Assembly (NCBI GenBank): GCA_914767715.1 | Contig: OU612065.1 | Location: 7,564,001 to 7,628,000 of the forward strand | Direction: 5' to 3' | DNA length: 64,000 nucleotides | Origin: Membranipora membranacea | Lineage: Eukaryota; Bryozoa; Gymnolaemata; Cheilostomatida; Membraniporidae | Shown here: positions 39,701-51,374 of the stretch, one piece after another | Numbering within the stretch: the first letter of the stretch is position 1 | Layout of the letters: each line of letters opens with the position of its first letter | The notes under the pieces: generated by a model | The model's input: only the letters and a program-made list of their open reading frames with translations | The model's database searches: none | Told to the model about the DNA's origin: nothing | Made by a program: the position numbers and the translations under genes

Positions 39701-40584
39701 TAAACTGTGGCGCTTTCAATTGAGCTGCTGCACGTTATGATAAGTTGTAACTGACTTTCTGAGTGAATGAATTCTGGTCTGTGAACAATAGCTGAAGTGA
39801 CCTGGATGTAAGTGTGTGACAAAGGTTAGAGAGAAGGTGATATCGTTAGGATGAGTGTCAAATTTGAAGATATGAAGTAGTTGTTTGCCTTATTACAAGC
39901 TGATGACACATTACTGATATGATACTGCATGGCAGCAAGTCATAGTAGCGTCTCTTCGTATGAATGCTTGTGTAAATGTAACAAATTTACTACATGTGGA
40001 CGACAAAATGGAAAATTTTCTCAGACAAAGAGGGTCACCTTTGAGTTCCCATTTGTTATAATGCTCTGGTAATCTACATTTTTGTCTTACTTAGGTTAAC
40101 GGTGCAGAAGGATGGTCCAAACAAAGGACGTGAATTCTTTGCCTGCCAAAAACCACGAGATCAGGGATGTGGCTTCTTCCTATGGGCAGATCAGGATCAA
40201 AATGAGCCGCCACGAAACAACGCTGGGTCTGCTAGGGGTGGATATCAGGGAGGCCGAGGTGGTCAACAGTCAAATAGGGGTGGAGCCAGAGCTGGTGGGA
40301 ACACTGGAGGGGGTACAAAAAGGAAATGTGGACAGTGCAGGGAAGAAGGTATGTGGGTGATACACTGTTTATGGCATTTAAGAAGACAATGTTAATGTTA
40401 ATGCTGAGATGTTTAATCTGTGGCATCGTCATCATCGAAATGCACAGTCATGTTAACAACTGTGCTGTTCTCAACTAGTATTAGAAGCATGAAGGCAAGT
40501 TACGCTGTCTGTGAAACATAAGTCGATTTGTGTTGTTTGATGCTTTTAGGACACACCAGAAAGAAATGTCCTCAGCTGAATTGA
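30799..40584 (+). CDS. TOP3A: DNA topoisomerase III alpha
   Basis: Type IA topoisomerase; with BLM and RMI1 it dissolves double Holliday junctions, and it also decatenates mtDNA. Exons: 30799-30963, 31295-31428, 31665-31740, 32143-32251, 32400-32543, 32724-32891, 33088-33133, 33856-33985, 34246-34426, 34605-34711, 34953-35063, 35374-35499, 35753-35942, 37041-37139, 37340-37477, 37742-37971, 38246-38651, 38825-39103, 39408-39591, 40095-40348, 40550-40584; 1103 aa (human 1001). Toprim glutamate in [11 protein letters not shown] (E36), DCDREGEN (145 on), catalytic Y356 in SYPRTETN, and conserved [15 protein letters not shown]. The C terminus has a C4 finger (CPNCGSDM...CMGYPQC), an Asn-rich linker, three GRF fingers, an RGG segment and a terminal CCHC knuckle. 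The Arg/Ser-rich first 28 residues resemble a mitochondrial presequence. Confidence 0.97.
33212..33717. mobile_element. TA-flanked MITE, copy 1
   Basis: A 506-bp non-autonomous element in TOP3A intron 7, flanked by TA on both sides. Long terminal inverted repeats start GACAGTTTTCTGAGC and extend roughly 85 bp. A second inverted pair lies inside (TAGGAAAAACCTGCTGAAAG against CTTTTCAGCACGTTTTTCCTA), so the element is almost a full foldback. No ORF of its own. Confidence 0.88.
36151..36651. mobile_element. TA-flanked MITE, copy 2
   Basis: A second copy of the 33-kb element, about 501 bp and TA-flanked, in the same orientation in TOP3A intron 13. It is highly similar over its whole length, with scattered substitutions and a few small indels. 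TA flanks and GACAG ends suggest the Tc1/mariner group or a relative. Confidence 0.88.
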
Positions 40585-40861
40585 TGCAAAGCGGATGATA
40601 TTTGCCAGATTCCGTGACCAGTTATGTTTATTGTACCAGTTTAGAGAGTCTGCTGTATATCGAGGTATGAAGTGCTCTATACATTTTATACGAAGCTGTA
40701 GTTTCGCAGCAAATGAAAGAAAAAATTTTAATTGTTACTTGGGTAATTGACATGTTACATTTTTGTTGTTTACTGATTTATGGATACAAAAAATTCTGTT
40801 ACTATTTTAGAGTTTTATTTTTATTTAATTTACGTTTTTTCCCAGAATTTTTGGATGACAG

Positions 40862-40867
40862 AATAAA
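40862..40867 (+). terminator. Polyadenylation signal AATAAA for TOP3A
   Basis: Canonical AATAAA 278 nt beyond the TOP3A stop codon. Confidence 0.45.
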
Positions 40868-41294
40868 TGAGAAATCAATACAAGCGGTTATAATTGCCAA
40901 TGAAACTAGTCTTCACCTCACATTCGGTTGTAAATAATAATCAGTAAAATAGGTAAATATATTGATTAAAAAGACCGTTTTCTTCTCATTGGGCTGACAT
41001 GGAACAACGATTGGGATATTGAGTTTCGAATGGTATATTGGAGTATTTTGAAAGCGAACAGTTGGATGAACCAGCGAGTCATGTGAACCCTAGATTACAT
41101 GCAGCATGGTAGGTGTGTCCTAATTGCCTTCCTTGAGCTGTTGGGGAAACATGGTAGGATGTGTGTCAACGCACCGGGTGAGGGAGGTAACGCATTGTCA
41201 ATTGGCCAATACCATATCACCTATAATATGTGGCTCAAATCTCCCTTTAGTTGATTTGGTTAGGTCTAATATGTTATGAATTAGTTTTATAATC

Positions 41295-41300
41295 TTTATT
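41295..41300 (-). terminator. Polyadenylation signal for the Kazal-like gene
   Basis: TTTATT on the plus strand, AATAAA on the minus strand, about 36 nt past the stop codon at 41336. Confidence 0.5.
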
Positions 41301-41335
41301 TTCTTCCAAAGATAAATATTTCCATTATATAAGTT

Positions 41336-42724
41336 TCAGCTGTTAGCGTTTAGTTTTTTCTTCGCCCATTCTACGAGACTTGAGTCTCCAGTATGAGACA
41401 TGATACATCTCTGATGCTTCGCTAGCTGTACAAAGTCACCTGTACCTAAAAGTAAAGCTAGAGAGCTAGAGGGTTAGCAGAAACTGTGATAACATGGCAG
41501 AATATGGGTAGAGGTAAGGCCCTCTCAGCATGCTTTTGTGATCCTTTCCTTAGAGGTTCTCTCAGGTTCTGTTCAGATGGGCTTTTGAAAAACCGTGTGA
41601 ATATTTGCCTTATTTGAACTTGTAACCAGGAAAGGAGTTCATGATCAAATGATTTTTTCTCTTCCCCCCCAACTTTTGCCTTAATTTCTATGGCATGTTA
41701 TAAAAAACCTCCGTCCAGGATGATATTGTCTGCCAAATAAAATAGTGTATATATATATACACACAGCTCTGAGCTATCAATATCAGTCATTTTCAGTTCT
41801 GTAATTGTTCCTGCATTAATGGATTTATATATTTCATATCGAATTATTCGTATCTGAATTATCAATGCAATGAGCAATGACTGTAAAATTATAATCTAAA
41901 GATGATGGTTGTATGAGATTTACCTTTACGATCAGCCTCTGACATACACGCCTCACATATATTCATATAATATTTATTAGTGATATATCCACATACAGGA
42001 GATGTCTGGTCACACTTATTCTTTGTTAGATGGTCGGTGCAGTCTTCCTACAAATCCCCAATATACACCACTCATAAGACATGTGTCATACTTTCTAGGG
42101 ATATGATACACACAATACAATTCATAAAGGTTTTATAAGCCTGATCTCATCACCTTGATACGTTTAAACTATGTTCGGGGACGAATAAGTGAACCTTTGA
42201 TTAAAATAGATAATATTAGGTAAAAGCCTACTTGTTCCATTCTAATAAAATTGATTAGTAATAATCAGTGTAAAATCCCATAGCAGTAGCTCTCAACTGG
42301 TATGGGATTTTACATTGATTATTAATAATCAATTTTATTATAGTAGGTAAATTCATGACATGAAACTTAGAATTATCTCCTCATTGGTAATAGAGAGACA
42401 ACTTGAATTCAAGTTGGATTCAGTTGGATTTCCCAATGAAAATGGGATTTCCATTGATTATTTATTGATTATTTAATATAGATACCAAGGTCGCGAATTT
42501 ACCTAGTGGAACAGGTCCGCTTTTGCCTAATGGCTTTATAAATGATTTTACCTTTGGATTCATTAAATGCGTGAGATCGTATAGGTAATATTCAGACTAA
42601 CCATGGTTGGTGCGTCACATGAAACGTGCTCTGCTTTAGCTGGTACTTTCTTTTGGCACTTTGCTGCATGGTATTCACAAGTGCTGGCTACAAACAGGGT
42701 TGAAGCTATGCACAGTGGAAACAT
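41336..42724 (-). CDS. Small secreted cysteine-rich protein, Kazal-like
   Basis: Three minus-strand exons (42724-42602, 42047-41924, 41445-41336) with matching phases give 118 aa. The first residues (MFPLCIASTLFVAST) look like a signal peptide without a charged n-region; in-frame TGA codons lie shortly upstream, so this ATG is the first available. The mature part has about nine cysteines. The segment DQTSPVCGYITNKYYMN then ICEAC, with a later lone Cys, follows the Kazal pattern C-x(n)-PVCG-x(n)-Y-x-N-x-C-x2-C-x(n)-C, typical of serine-protease inhibitors and follistatin-like domains. The match is by pattern only and spacing before the last Cys is long, so another Cys-rich fold is possible. 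Intron 1 carries a palindromic MITE. Confidence 0.62.
42214..42537. mobile_element. Palindromic MITE in intron 1 of the Kazal-like gene
   Basis: The outer ends are imperfect inverted repeats: ATTAGGTAAAAGCCTACTTG at left, and at right, read inward, ATTAGGCAAAAGCGGACCTG. Inside is a strong palindrome of about 40-bp arms (42242-42282 and 42301-42343) built on TAAAATCCCATA, plus a partial third copy near 42440-42478. No ORF. A target duplication is not obvious. Confidence 0.7.
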
Positions 42725-44201
42725 CTGCAACGGTCTACATATTTTATTCAATTTTCATCAGCTGTTTCAGCTGTAAACTGCGACCAATTGAATTCGTATT
42801 GGATACATTTTGCATGTGGCAAAGAGGATCAAAATGGGTAGAATATTGCCATGGTCACAGGACCGAAATGTCTTGGCTGTATTGGCATTATGTTACTTAC
42901 AAAAAATGTGACCTGTGGCTAGACAGATGTCCCGACGCTCACAGCTCAGGTCTCGGAGACTCTCCATACACACCATCTGTAGTAATGAATCTCTATCAAT
43001 GTTATATGGACGAGGTACTGCTTGGGCTTTTGGTATGTTGTCACCTGGTGGTAATTGGTTGTCTTGGTTTGCTGTGAATTTGGGAGAAAGGAAATATTGT
43101 TTAGTAGTATAAACTGATGAGGTATTTTCATACCCTCACTAAAAATATGAAGCTTTCCATTGAGAGTTTCGAATTAGGTGAATGATAAAGTAATAATAAA
43201 AGTGTCTAATATATCTCTCTATCCAATTTATTTAGATGTTAGCCTTCTGAAAATTGCCCTTCCACAAGTCAAGAGAGGAAAACCTAGCAGAACATAAGTA
43301 CTTTTCCTCATCCGGTGCATGCACCATAAATTTGGCCTTTATTTTAGGCTAGTTTGTATACTATTTTATCAAGAGCGTAGGCTTCATGGATGGTCAGCTT
43401 ATAGTTCAAATGCCATCTTTATGAGCCGTGGATCTTCACAAGGGTCTGGGGTGGTTGTCCTTCATTCAGAACAACAACGGTAAGATGAGATTTTATTTTG
43501 ACCCTCACATAAAGTTTTTTCAATAGGAGTGGTTTAATACTTAGTTGCAATTAACTTGCGAAACAATTTTTAAAAAATGTATGAGATCTGTAGCAAAATC
43601 ATTGCATTTGCTCAACTACCTTTCAATTCCAAAGTATTTGCAAGCATTTTAAAATAAAACCCCTAGTTGCTTTCTGTCCCCAAGTAAGGAAGGAATGACG
43701 ATTTGTGCGACCTTCAATAGACGGGCCCCAACTCTCCCTCCCTTCTTTATTGCCTCAGTAACTAATAAATTTATTTTCGATGGAGTTCCTAAGCATATCT
43801 AGACTTCACTTACCGTAGATGACAGTTATGTACAAAACCAGTACCAAGGAAATGCAGTCCATGTTGTTTCAGACCAGGTAATTCTGCGACAATAAGCTGG
43901 CAAACAACTGACAATTGTTTATAGTATTTATTTCAAGGCGCAATAACTGTTACTCCTTGTTTGTTTAAACTGTGTGTTGGAAGATTATAATATATAATAT
44001 AATTAAATTTATTATGTCAAGAAGATAATAACATATGTAACATATGGCTCCTTTCTCAAGGGGCAGTACATCCGTAAAATTTTGGCTCTCTATATATCGT
44101 TGAATAACCTCATGTTAAGGACATTCCGGCTTGCAATCATGGGGGGTCTAACATGTGACTAAGTACTGTTACTATCAGGAAAGGGATGAATGGGCATCAT
44201 T
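42725..44201. other. Intergenic region with one possible orphan exon
   Basis: Mostly unassigned. On the plus strand 43348-43479 is an open 132-nt block (LVCILFYQERRLHGWSAYSS and onward) with a good acceptor (TTTATTTTAG) and donor (GTAAGA), both phase 2. A short open stretch upstream (about 42927-43080) contains LYGRGTAWAFGMLSPGG. They might be pieces of an unrecognised plus-strand gene, but I cannot join them into a model. A possible polyadenylation signal for the gene to the right is at 44008-44013 (-). Confidence 0.3.
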
Positions 44202-47200
44202 TTAGCAACTGATAGATTGTTTTGAGATTCTCCTGTTCATTTGTGGTTTACAGATTGTGATACTAGCAATGCTGTATCCTCTACTTGAGATAACTGTCTC
44301 TAGTGTAATTTTATAATCCCTCAGTGCTTCCATTAGTCTTGTTTGAAACTTGTTTGGTTGATATCTGCTTTTAAATACATAATCTTCTATCCCTGAAATG
44401 ACAGCCTTAACATCTGGCTGATTTTGGCAGACGCCAGCTCCTACCGGTGTGGATTCCACTGGTGGTGCTTCTGTAATTTCTTTCACGGAGGCCTGCATTA
44501 GTTTTCTTGTAGTCCTCCCCTTTTGTGCTGCTACATCTGCAGCCTTAATCACATCAACTGCCTTAATTACATCTGCATCGCGGCTTTTCTCTGACTCAAA
44601 TCTCCTTGACCTGGCCATCATTGCGGAAGAGGTCCTTTTCGATTTACTTTTTTCTATGCCGAGAGTGTTTGGCTTCAATAGTTTGGCCTGAAAAACAGAT
44701 TATGACTCAGTAAAATGTGACATCAAAATCTCAAGCAGTTGAAAATTTTCATAATAGGCAAAGGTTATAGATCGCAGTTTTGTCGACAATCCAAATATCT
44801 AAAAAAAAGTATGAGATGAGTTGGTGTCGAAAAGATCATTGGCTGGCTGCAGCCAATTGTGCTCTTTCAATATATATCAACCCCTGCTAAAAGTGGCAAT
44901 TTAATTATTAAAATTGACTGGAGGAGGTTTGACCACTGTTTATGGCAGAGTTTTTTGGCTGATTGCAATGATTTCCTTACATAATGTTGCACAAAAAGAA
45001 GCAAAATACCAAATTTGTTGACAAAGACTCAAAGAAATCGCCAAGCATTCTTTAAAAGAAATTATGTGGAGAAGTTTCACTCGAACCTATTACTATTAGC
45101 ATTTGGTGGTTAATGAATTTATTTATTTGAAAGCAGATATATACCTGGCTCCATTTGTTTCTTCTAGGTGAAGAGGTTTTAACATGCATCGAAGATTTCG
45201 GTTTTTCAAGCTTTATCATAATATTATTATGTCGGCTTGAAGGTCTTGCTTGTGTATCAGAGGCATGACTTCTCAGTATGGTGTAGTCAGCAGACTCCGA
45301 TGCATCACTGTCTGCTCCCACATGTGGATATGGTGTGATATTCTCATATGATGATGATCTCTGGAAGGTGCTTGCTTTCTTGTGTACGACTGGATCAACC
45401 ACCTAAAATTGAAAATTCAGGGACAGCCTTGTCTGTTAATAAGGTATTCTCTTTTTTAAATAAAGAACACAGTTATTCAAAGTCCTAGTTCATCTCGCTG
45501 AATAAAGGTATTTGATCAAGTAAAAAATTACACGACTAGATGTGTTGGCAAAATATGATGTCATATTTACCTTTTTGCCCTTTAGTTGACTTGCTGTAGC
45601 ATTGTATGACAGTTTTGTAAGTCTGCGCAGTTCATATCTTAGCAGTTTCTCTATAGGGATTGGTTCTGCTAAGGGAGTCTTCCTTCCACTCCTATTAGAT
45701 CCTAACCTTTCGAGACGACGTAAATCTCCTGCAGACATGTTGACATCTAGCGAGATGTGTCGAGGTTGTGCTACAGGCTTCGAAGGCAGGTCCTTCTCTT
45801 TTACTCTAGATGAGTCGTCTCTATAAATATCTTTTGCTGAAACATGTGATGAGAAATGCTGAATACCTAACCCTACAGTAGCTGAAAATAAAAAAATGCA
45901 GATTTACTTGAACATTATTGGCCTGTTTGCTCAATTTGAAAGTACACCCAGCTTAAACTTAATATTGAAGTGTTGGTTCTGTGTACATCAGATTTTTAGC
46001 AGTATCTGTATGGGTATGCTTTGTCAAGGTGGTCAATGCCGTCTCTAGCTAAGTTTAAATTTGATTGCATGAAAGCAGCACTCGCTTGCTCTGCACAGTT
46101 TGGCCAAGGGTAAGGGCTAAGGTAATATATTCATGCGGTAAGCCAGACAACTACATACATGTATAAGTATGATCAGGCCTAGCTTCAGTAAGCTGATCAT
46201 CAGTACTGTATTGTGGGATATCCGACTCATGGAATACATGCTCTGTCCCTCCATCCACCGCCTGCTGTGATGACGTCTCAGATACTGCTCTTCCTGTTTT
46301 ATTTAGGTTTTCCAAAGCAGCTGCAGAATATAATTACAACATATGGTTTCTGATCTTGCTCACTCACTCATGATGTGTGGTGGTAGGATAATTATCTGCT
46401 TCAACTCAATTATATAGCGATATAAGTTATGCCCCCGATGTATATAAGAAGACAACTCTAGTTGTTAACATTCTCGCTAGCTTGTCATCAGGGAGTTTGG
46501 GATATACCCTCCCTGTTGTCATCAAAGCTATTATCTTCTGACTTTTTATTGTTTCGATTTTTTATTTTCGTTGAGCAAAACAGTAGAGGCAGTAATCATA
46601 ACAATTCATTGCAACTGAATGAAAGGGATTTCCCATAGCCCTACCTTTTCTGGCAGACAGCAGGTTGCTTACTTCATTATATTTGGACTTGGCTTGTTTT
46701 TCCTGTTGCTTCGCACGCCTCTTTGCTCTTTTGCTCAAAAAGATCATTTTTCCTCCTTTATCTGGAGATTTGCTATTCTTTTCCGCTCTGTATAAATTAG
46801 TTTAATAAAAATACTGGTTGCTAAGTTTTGTTTTATGCTTAAGCGCACGCAGCCGCATCCGCGCCGAATCACCCCAGCCCTCATCCCTGCGTGCCCGCAG
46901 CACAACAAGATCGCCAAGCGGGATACACAAAGGATGGTTAGCAAAGCAGTCATATGAAGGTTGTCATTATTTTTAAGCTGAAAACCACTTATCAATGATA
47001 AACTGATGCCAATCCCAGTAGCCATCCCACACCTAATGACATTTTGATCTTGGCATTTGCTCTCTTCGCATATGTTCTAGGTACAGTTCTCAGCTACTAC
47101 GTTTGATAACATTAAAATATCTGTGCCCCTTCACTCTCTAACATGCACTTCGAGCCTAGCCCATCTGACAATTCTCAAACTGTAAGCCCAGAAATCTGGA

Positions 47201-50200
47201 AAGTTGGAGGTGGTACTGGAATCAGATCTGTGCTGATATTAATCCAATCCCCCACATTGGTGATGTAAACTCTTTATCGCTGTGCTCTTATTTTATATTT
47301 ATATAAGACACAAAAACACTCACTGTTGTGCAGGTTTTGGTCTTCCTCGGTTATGACATTCTGAGAGAGTTGGCATCGGGCAGGTGATAGTTTTGCTTGC
47401 AGAAGTTGCGCGCAAGACTTTCTTACATGCCTCTGGCCATTCTCTAACTCTCGGTACAGGATAACTGGGATGAGTAGAAGCCTTCTCCGACTGCTCTGAT
47501 TTCAAGGCTAATATAAAGAGGGGATGTTTGTATGATCATTCACGCTGCATAGCAGGGAATTTTTCTGTGGAGATCCGAAACCATGTATGTTTGGCACAGT
47601 GCTGATTACAGTCTCTTAGGCCAGTCTGGAGTCAAGATAGATAGCGGGATGCATTTCACCGGTTTGATACAACCAAAAACACAAACATACTAATAAACTT
47701 GTATTTAATACCAACTAGGATAATGGTAAAGTCAGAATTAGGATGTGAAAAATTACTTACATAAGTATTCTTCTACATTTACTCCCTGTGTGGCAGCACT
47801 TTTTCTTGCTTTAAACAGGTTGGGGTTATTGTGTCCAGTGCTGCATAGTTTCCTAGCGAGCTGCCTTGTATTGAGTAAGTCTATCAGTGTGACCAGTGAA
47901 GATTCCTTACCGACTAGGCTCTCTACGCTGATCGATATATCCTTAAACTGGGACTTGTGTGCGTCAATGAAAGGTTCAAGGTACTCATAGTATTCTGTTG
48001 GCTCTTCGGTTCTAAAAAAAACAACTTTATTTCTGAAGGAAACAAGAATCAGATTTATCTGGCAGTAAGTTACTGTCTTGAAGGTGCGTCTTGCTCTTAA
48101 ATGAGAAAATTTTGGCAATATGCATGAACTATGAATACCCTGTCCTGGCAATTCACCTTGTACCTCTGATGTGTTGGTAGCTGGAGATTGGTTGTGTGAG
48201 ATTTAGTGGTATTCTATTAACAAAAACACCGTTACCTATTATCGCCATTAGCCGTTTTAATAAATAATTGGTAAACAGAATTATTGTACGATATGACGTA
48301 CCTATTGTAGATGAAATGTGGCAGCCCTAGCTCAACTCGGTTTTGGTGTCTTTGATCGATTTGGTCATAGTCTCGGTATGATTGGTTAGATCCAGAATCG
48401 CCCACTGGTGACACTTTAGTTCCTGCACCAGATATACTGATAATCTGGGGTAGTTTTTGCCTTTCTGATAAAATAGAAGAATTTAAAATTTAAATACCTG
48501 AAAATTTATACTTGGGCATCAGAGCTGGATCAGGGTGTAATGTTGTCAATAGAACGATGCTGGTAGATGTCCATTCCATAAGTTACTGTTGTTATGTAGT
48601 TTGCTATTAGGAGGTGGTTTATTGCTGTTGCTATATAGACATTTTTTATAGATAAATAGGCCAATATATACATATGGAATAGATATGGTTGACATACATC
48701 TACCTTAATAGATTCCACAAGAGCAGTGTTTGAAGTTATAAGTTACCTGGTTTGGGTGGGGAGTGATGACTGGATGGTTTAGGTGTCACACAGGGTGTAG
48801 TCACAGGTGTTGGCCTCTTACTACTGGTAGCTTTTTTCTTCTTGCCGGTTTTCACTCGTAGTGAATCGGTGGCAAATTTGGATCTTTTATAGGTTCTGGC
48901 GTCGATCAGTCTTTGACTCAGGAATTTACTGAAAAATCAGAGAAGATCAGGTCTCAATATCATTGCCACGAGTCATGAGTCATCATTTTGAGAATGAACA
49001 TTTCTTATTGAAGTCCATTACTAACTACCCTAAAAAAATCAAATTTGAAAAAAACAGCGGTGATGATTATTGCGTTCTGTAAATAATATGAGCTGACCTG
49101 GTCTGTTTGTTGAGCTTTGGAGGCTTCATATAATTCTTCATTGCAGAGTACTCTGTAGAGTCGAATCCAATCTCTTGATCACTGGATTGCATAAGAAAGT
49201 ATGTCTTAAAGTTATATTTCCTTATATAACCAGGGTGCCAGTCAAAGATCACCTCTCCATCCAGCACCTTACATTTCTTACTCCGTATAGCTTCACCTTC
49301 AGATTGCTTACCTACCTAAATTATGTATAAGGTAAAATATACGGTTCAAACTAATGATTATAGTATTTCTTTGGTTATTGGATAGCTCTTTATCTCATGA
49401 CCCACAGGGATGCTTGCCCGTGAATGTGAGAGGGAACAATTCAACGTTTCTAACTGCCTTTGTTGTGCCTTCTAACAAGGCTTTTCTGACAGGCTGTTAA
49501 CGAGGATCATTATTGTCAGTTGAAGTCTTAGCCAGTCAATGTGGCTGATTTTTGTCCCATGGTAAAGTGGTAATAGATTTGTCAATCTACACACATCCAA
49601 CCTACAGCAAATTCGTAACTGTAACTGTTTATCATCGATTTCTTTTAATACCACAAAACAGGTCCCCCAGGTATATCAAACATGCAATGGTAAATACGGC
49701 ACTGTCAATTGAACCCTGTCACCCTACTTTTACAGGTTCCTGTTGTCAGGAAATAATTGAATATGGCAGTTCTCATTGTAGGGATTTATTGTTTGCTGTT
49801 CTGCCTGGCCCACCTTTGCTCTGCCTTGTAGTGGAGTTCCATATTTATCTCCTGACTGTGGTTCCTCATCGTAATCTAGTATCACCATACTGTCTACTAT
49901 CCTGTTAGCTTTCAGACTCTCTAGGTGATGGAGCATAGTCGAGTACAACATACCATCACAGATTCTTATCTGATCACCATAATCCCACTTCTCATCAAAG
50001 AACTCCCAGAAATTATCTGTGCAATAGTCGATTTGGTCAAGTGAAAACACTCTTTGTCAACTCTTGGATAAGAATTTCTCATTCAAAAATATCCTGACTT
50101 GTCATTAAAACATCATATTGGGTGCATCTATGGGTTGAACGTAATTCATACCGGGCATTCGTTAGCGTGCTCCAACTCTGCCCAGGGCACTGCTAGTGGC

Positions 50201-50953
50201 ATTCCGTTTTCAATTTTGTAATAGAAAAGTAATGGAATGCCACAACCAACAACCAGGGCAAGGGGCCATTGATGATTGGCATCAAGCTGAGTATTTCTAG
50301 CTAATTGACAGATTAATGATTTGGTGACCGTTGTAAATGTTGTTACCTTCGGATAATCCATATAGTTTGATTGCTATTTTTGAGGTCCAACTCTCTATCC
50401 AGATAAATGATTCACTTGGATGGAATTCCTCAGATAATCTCCATTCGTCAGCACCTACATCATTCACCACTTCAAACTTGTTGTCGGGTTTGCGAAAGCT
50501 GTACCAGTGCTCAGGAGTAAGCCCAGGCTGAGAGAAACCAAGATCATCCGTTCTAGAAAAACAGTTACAAAGCAGTCATCAGTATGATAGTTATTCTGCT
50601 AGCCTTATCAAGTAAGTTTATACACTTCCCAGCAATAGAAGTCAGATAATGTCAGTCATCAATCTGAGCGCCTTGTTCAGCAAGACAGAAGAGAGTACTT
50701 TACCAAGCACAAGATATATATTATGAATAGAATAGTGCTCATCTTCAGAATTCTATTGCATGAAGCAGTGTGTATATAGTTCAGGCTTCAGATTGCTGCC
50801 TCACCTGGAGACAAAGAGAGAAGTTTGATTTATGCTAGCAATATCACTACTCAGGTTTTCTCTCGGATCTGTACGAATAGGGGAGTCAAACGTTCGCCAC
50901 TCTGCTGCACTGCTCCTAAACTTTCCAATAGCTTTCAACACTTTTGGCAGCAT
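44202..50953 (-). CDS. Unrecognised 971-residue basic protein
   Basis: Thirteen minus-strand exons with consistent phases: 50953-50805, 50552-50347, 50016-49814, 49315-49098, 48928-48747, 48464-48302, 48011-47761, 47507-47324, 46787-46645, 46320-46159, 45881-45571, 45402-45145, 44687-44202. I do not recognise the family. The N-terminal 260 residues look globular (RTDDLGFSQPGLTPEHWYSF, FEVVNDVGADEWRLSEEF, NFWEFFDEKWDYGDQIRIC, VIFDWHPGYIRKYNF). The rest is mostly low-complexity, Ser/Lys/Arg-rich, with basic clusters such as GKKKKATSSKR and KRAKRRAKQQEKQAK that could be nuclear signals. An island EEPTEYYEYLEPFIDAHKSQ reads as folded. There is no signal peptide or transmembrane segment. The start is the first ATG, in a good context (TCGACATGC). 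Confidence 0.82.
46838..46930. other. GC-rich island in an intron of the unrecognised gene
   Basis: About 90 bp strikingly richer in G+C than its surroundings, from AAGCGCACGCAGCCGCATCC to GATCGCCAAGCGGGATACAC, with internal inverted similarity (CGCACGCAG and CTGCGTGCCCGCAG). It interrupts an AT-rich intron (46788-47323). Its origin is not recognised. Confidence 0.45.
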
Positions 50954-51374
50954 GTCGATTTATGATTATGTCGTCCGGAAAATCAAGTTGAAGCCATAAA
51001 AATATCTGCAGTGTCACAGTAATCTTTTTTATCTGAAAACATTGTGACTCCTTTGTTCATATTGCACTTCGGTTCATCGCACCGCAAAATACAAAACCAG
51101 TCTCATTATTGCATCACAATCATTGAATTCCATATGAGTACAATTCAATGATCACAATGCTCAACTGCTGCAATTTGGTAGAGGATAATCATGATAAATT
51201 TATTGCATACATGACGGTCAAAAACAGTTACATTCATGATGGAAAGTAGACTGTAGAGTAGAAAAAAATTATAATTTAAGCAGGACTTAGCAGTAATATA
51301 GTATGTTAAGTTTGACGAGCATGTGATTTTTTTACAATGGTGAAATGGCTAAAAATATTCTTGAATAAATTCAG
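50954..51374. other. Promoter region of the 971-aa gene and 3' UTR of the His/Asp-rich gene
   Basis: A 421-bp gap between two genes on the same strand, so the 3' UTR of the upstream gene and the 5' flank of the next must share it. There is no coding signal. Confidence 0.6.
51199..51204 (-). terminator. Polyadenylation signal for the His/Asp-rich gene
   Basis: AATAAA on the minus strand, about 170 nt after the stop codon at 51375-51377. Confidence 0.5.

Larger units (their letters stand above)
40585..41335. other. Convergent 3' regions of TOP3A and the Kazal-like gene
   Basis: 3' UTRs of the two tail-to-tail genes, AT-rich. No further gene or clear repeat was recognised. Confidence 0.6.

Noticed and set aside
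42661-43077. Plus-strand ORF of 138 aa with many Cys and Trp
   Set aside because: It overlaps exon 1 of the minus-strand Kazal-like gene and has no family signature; probably chance.
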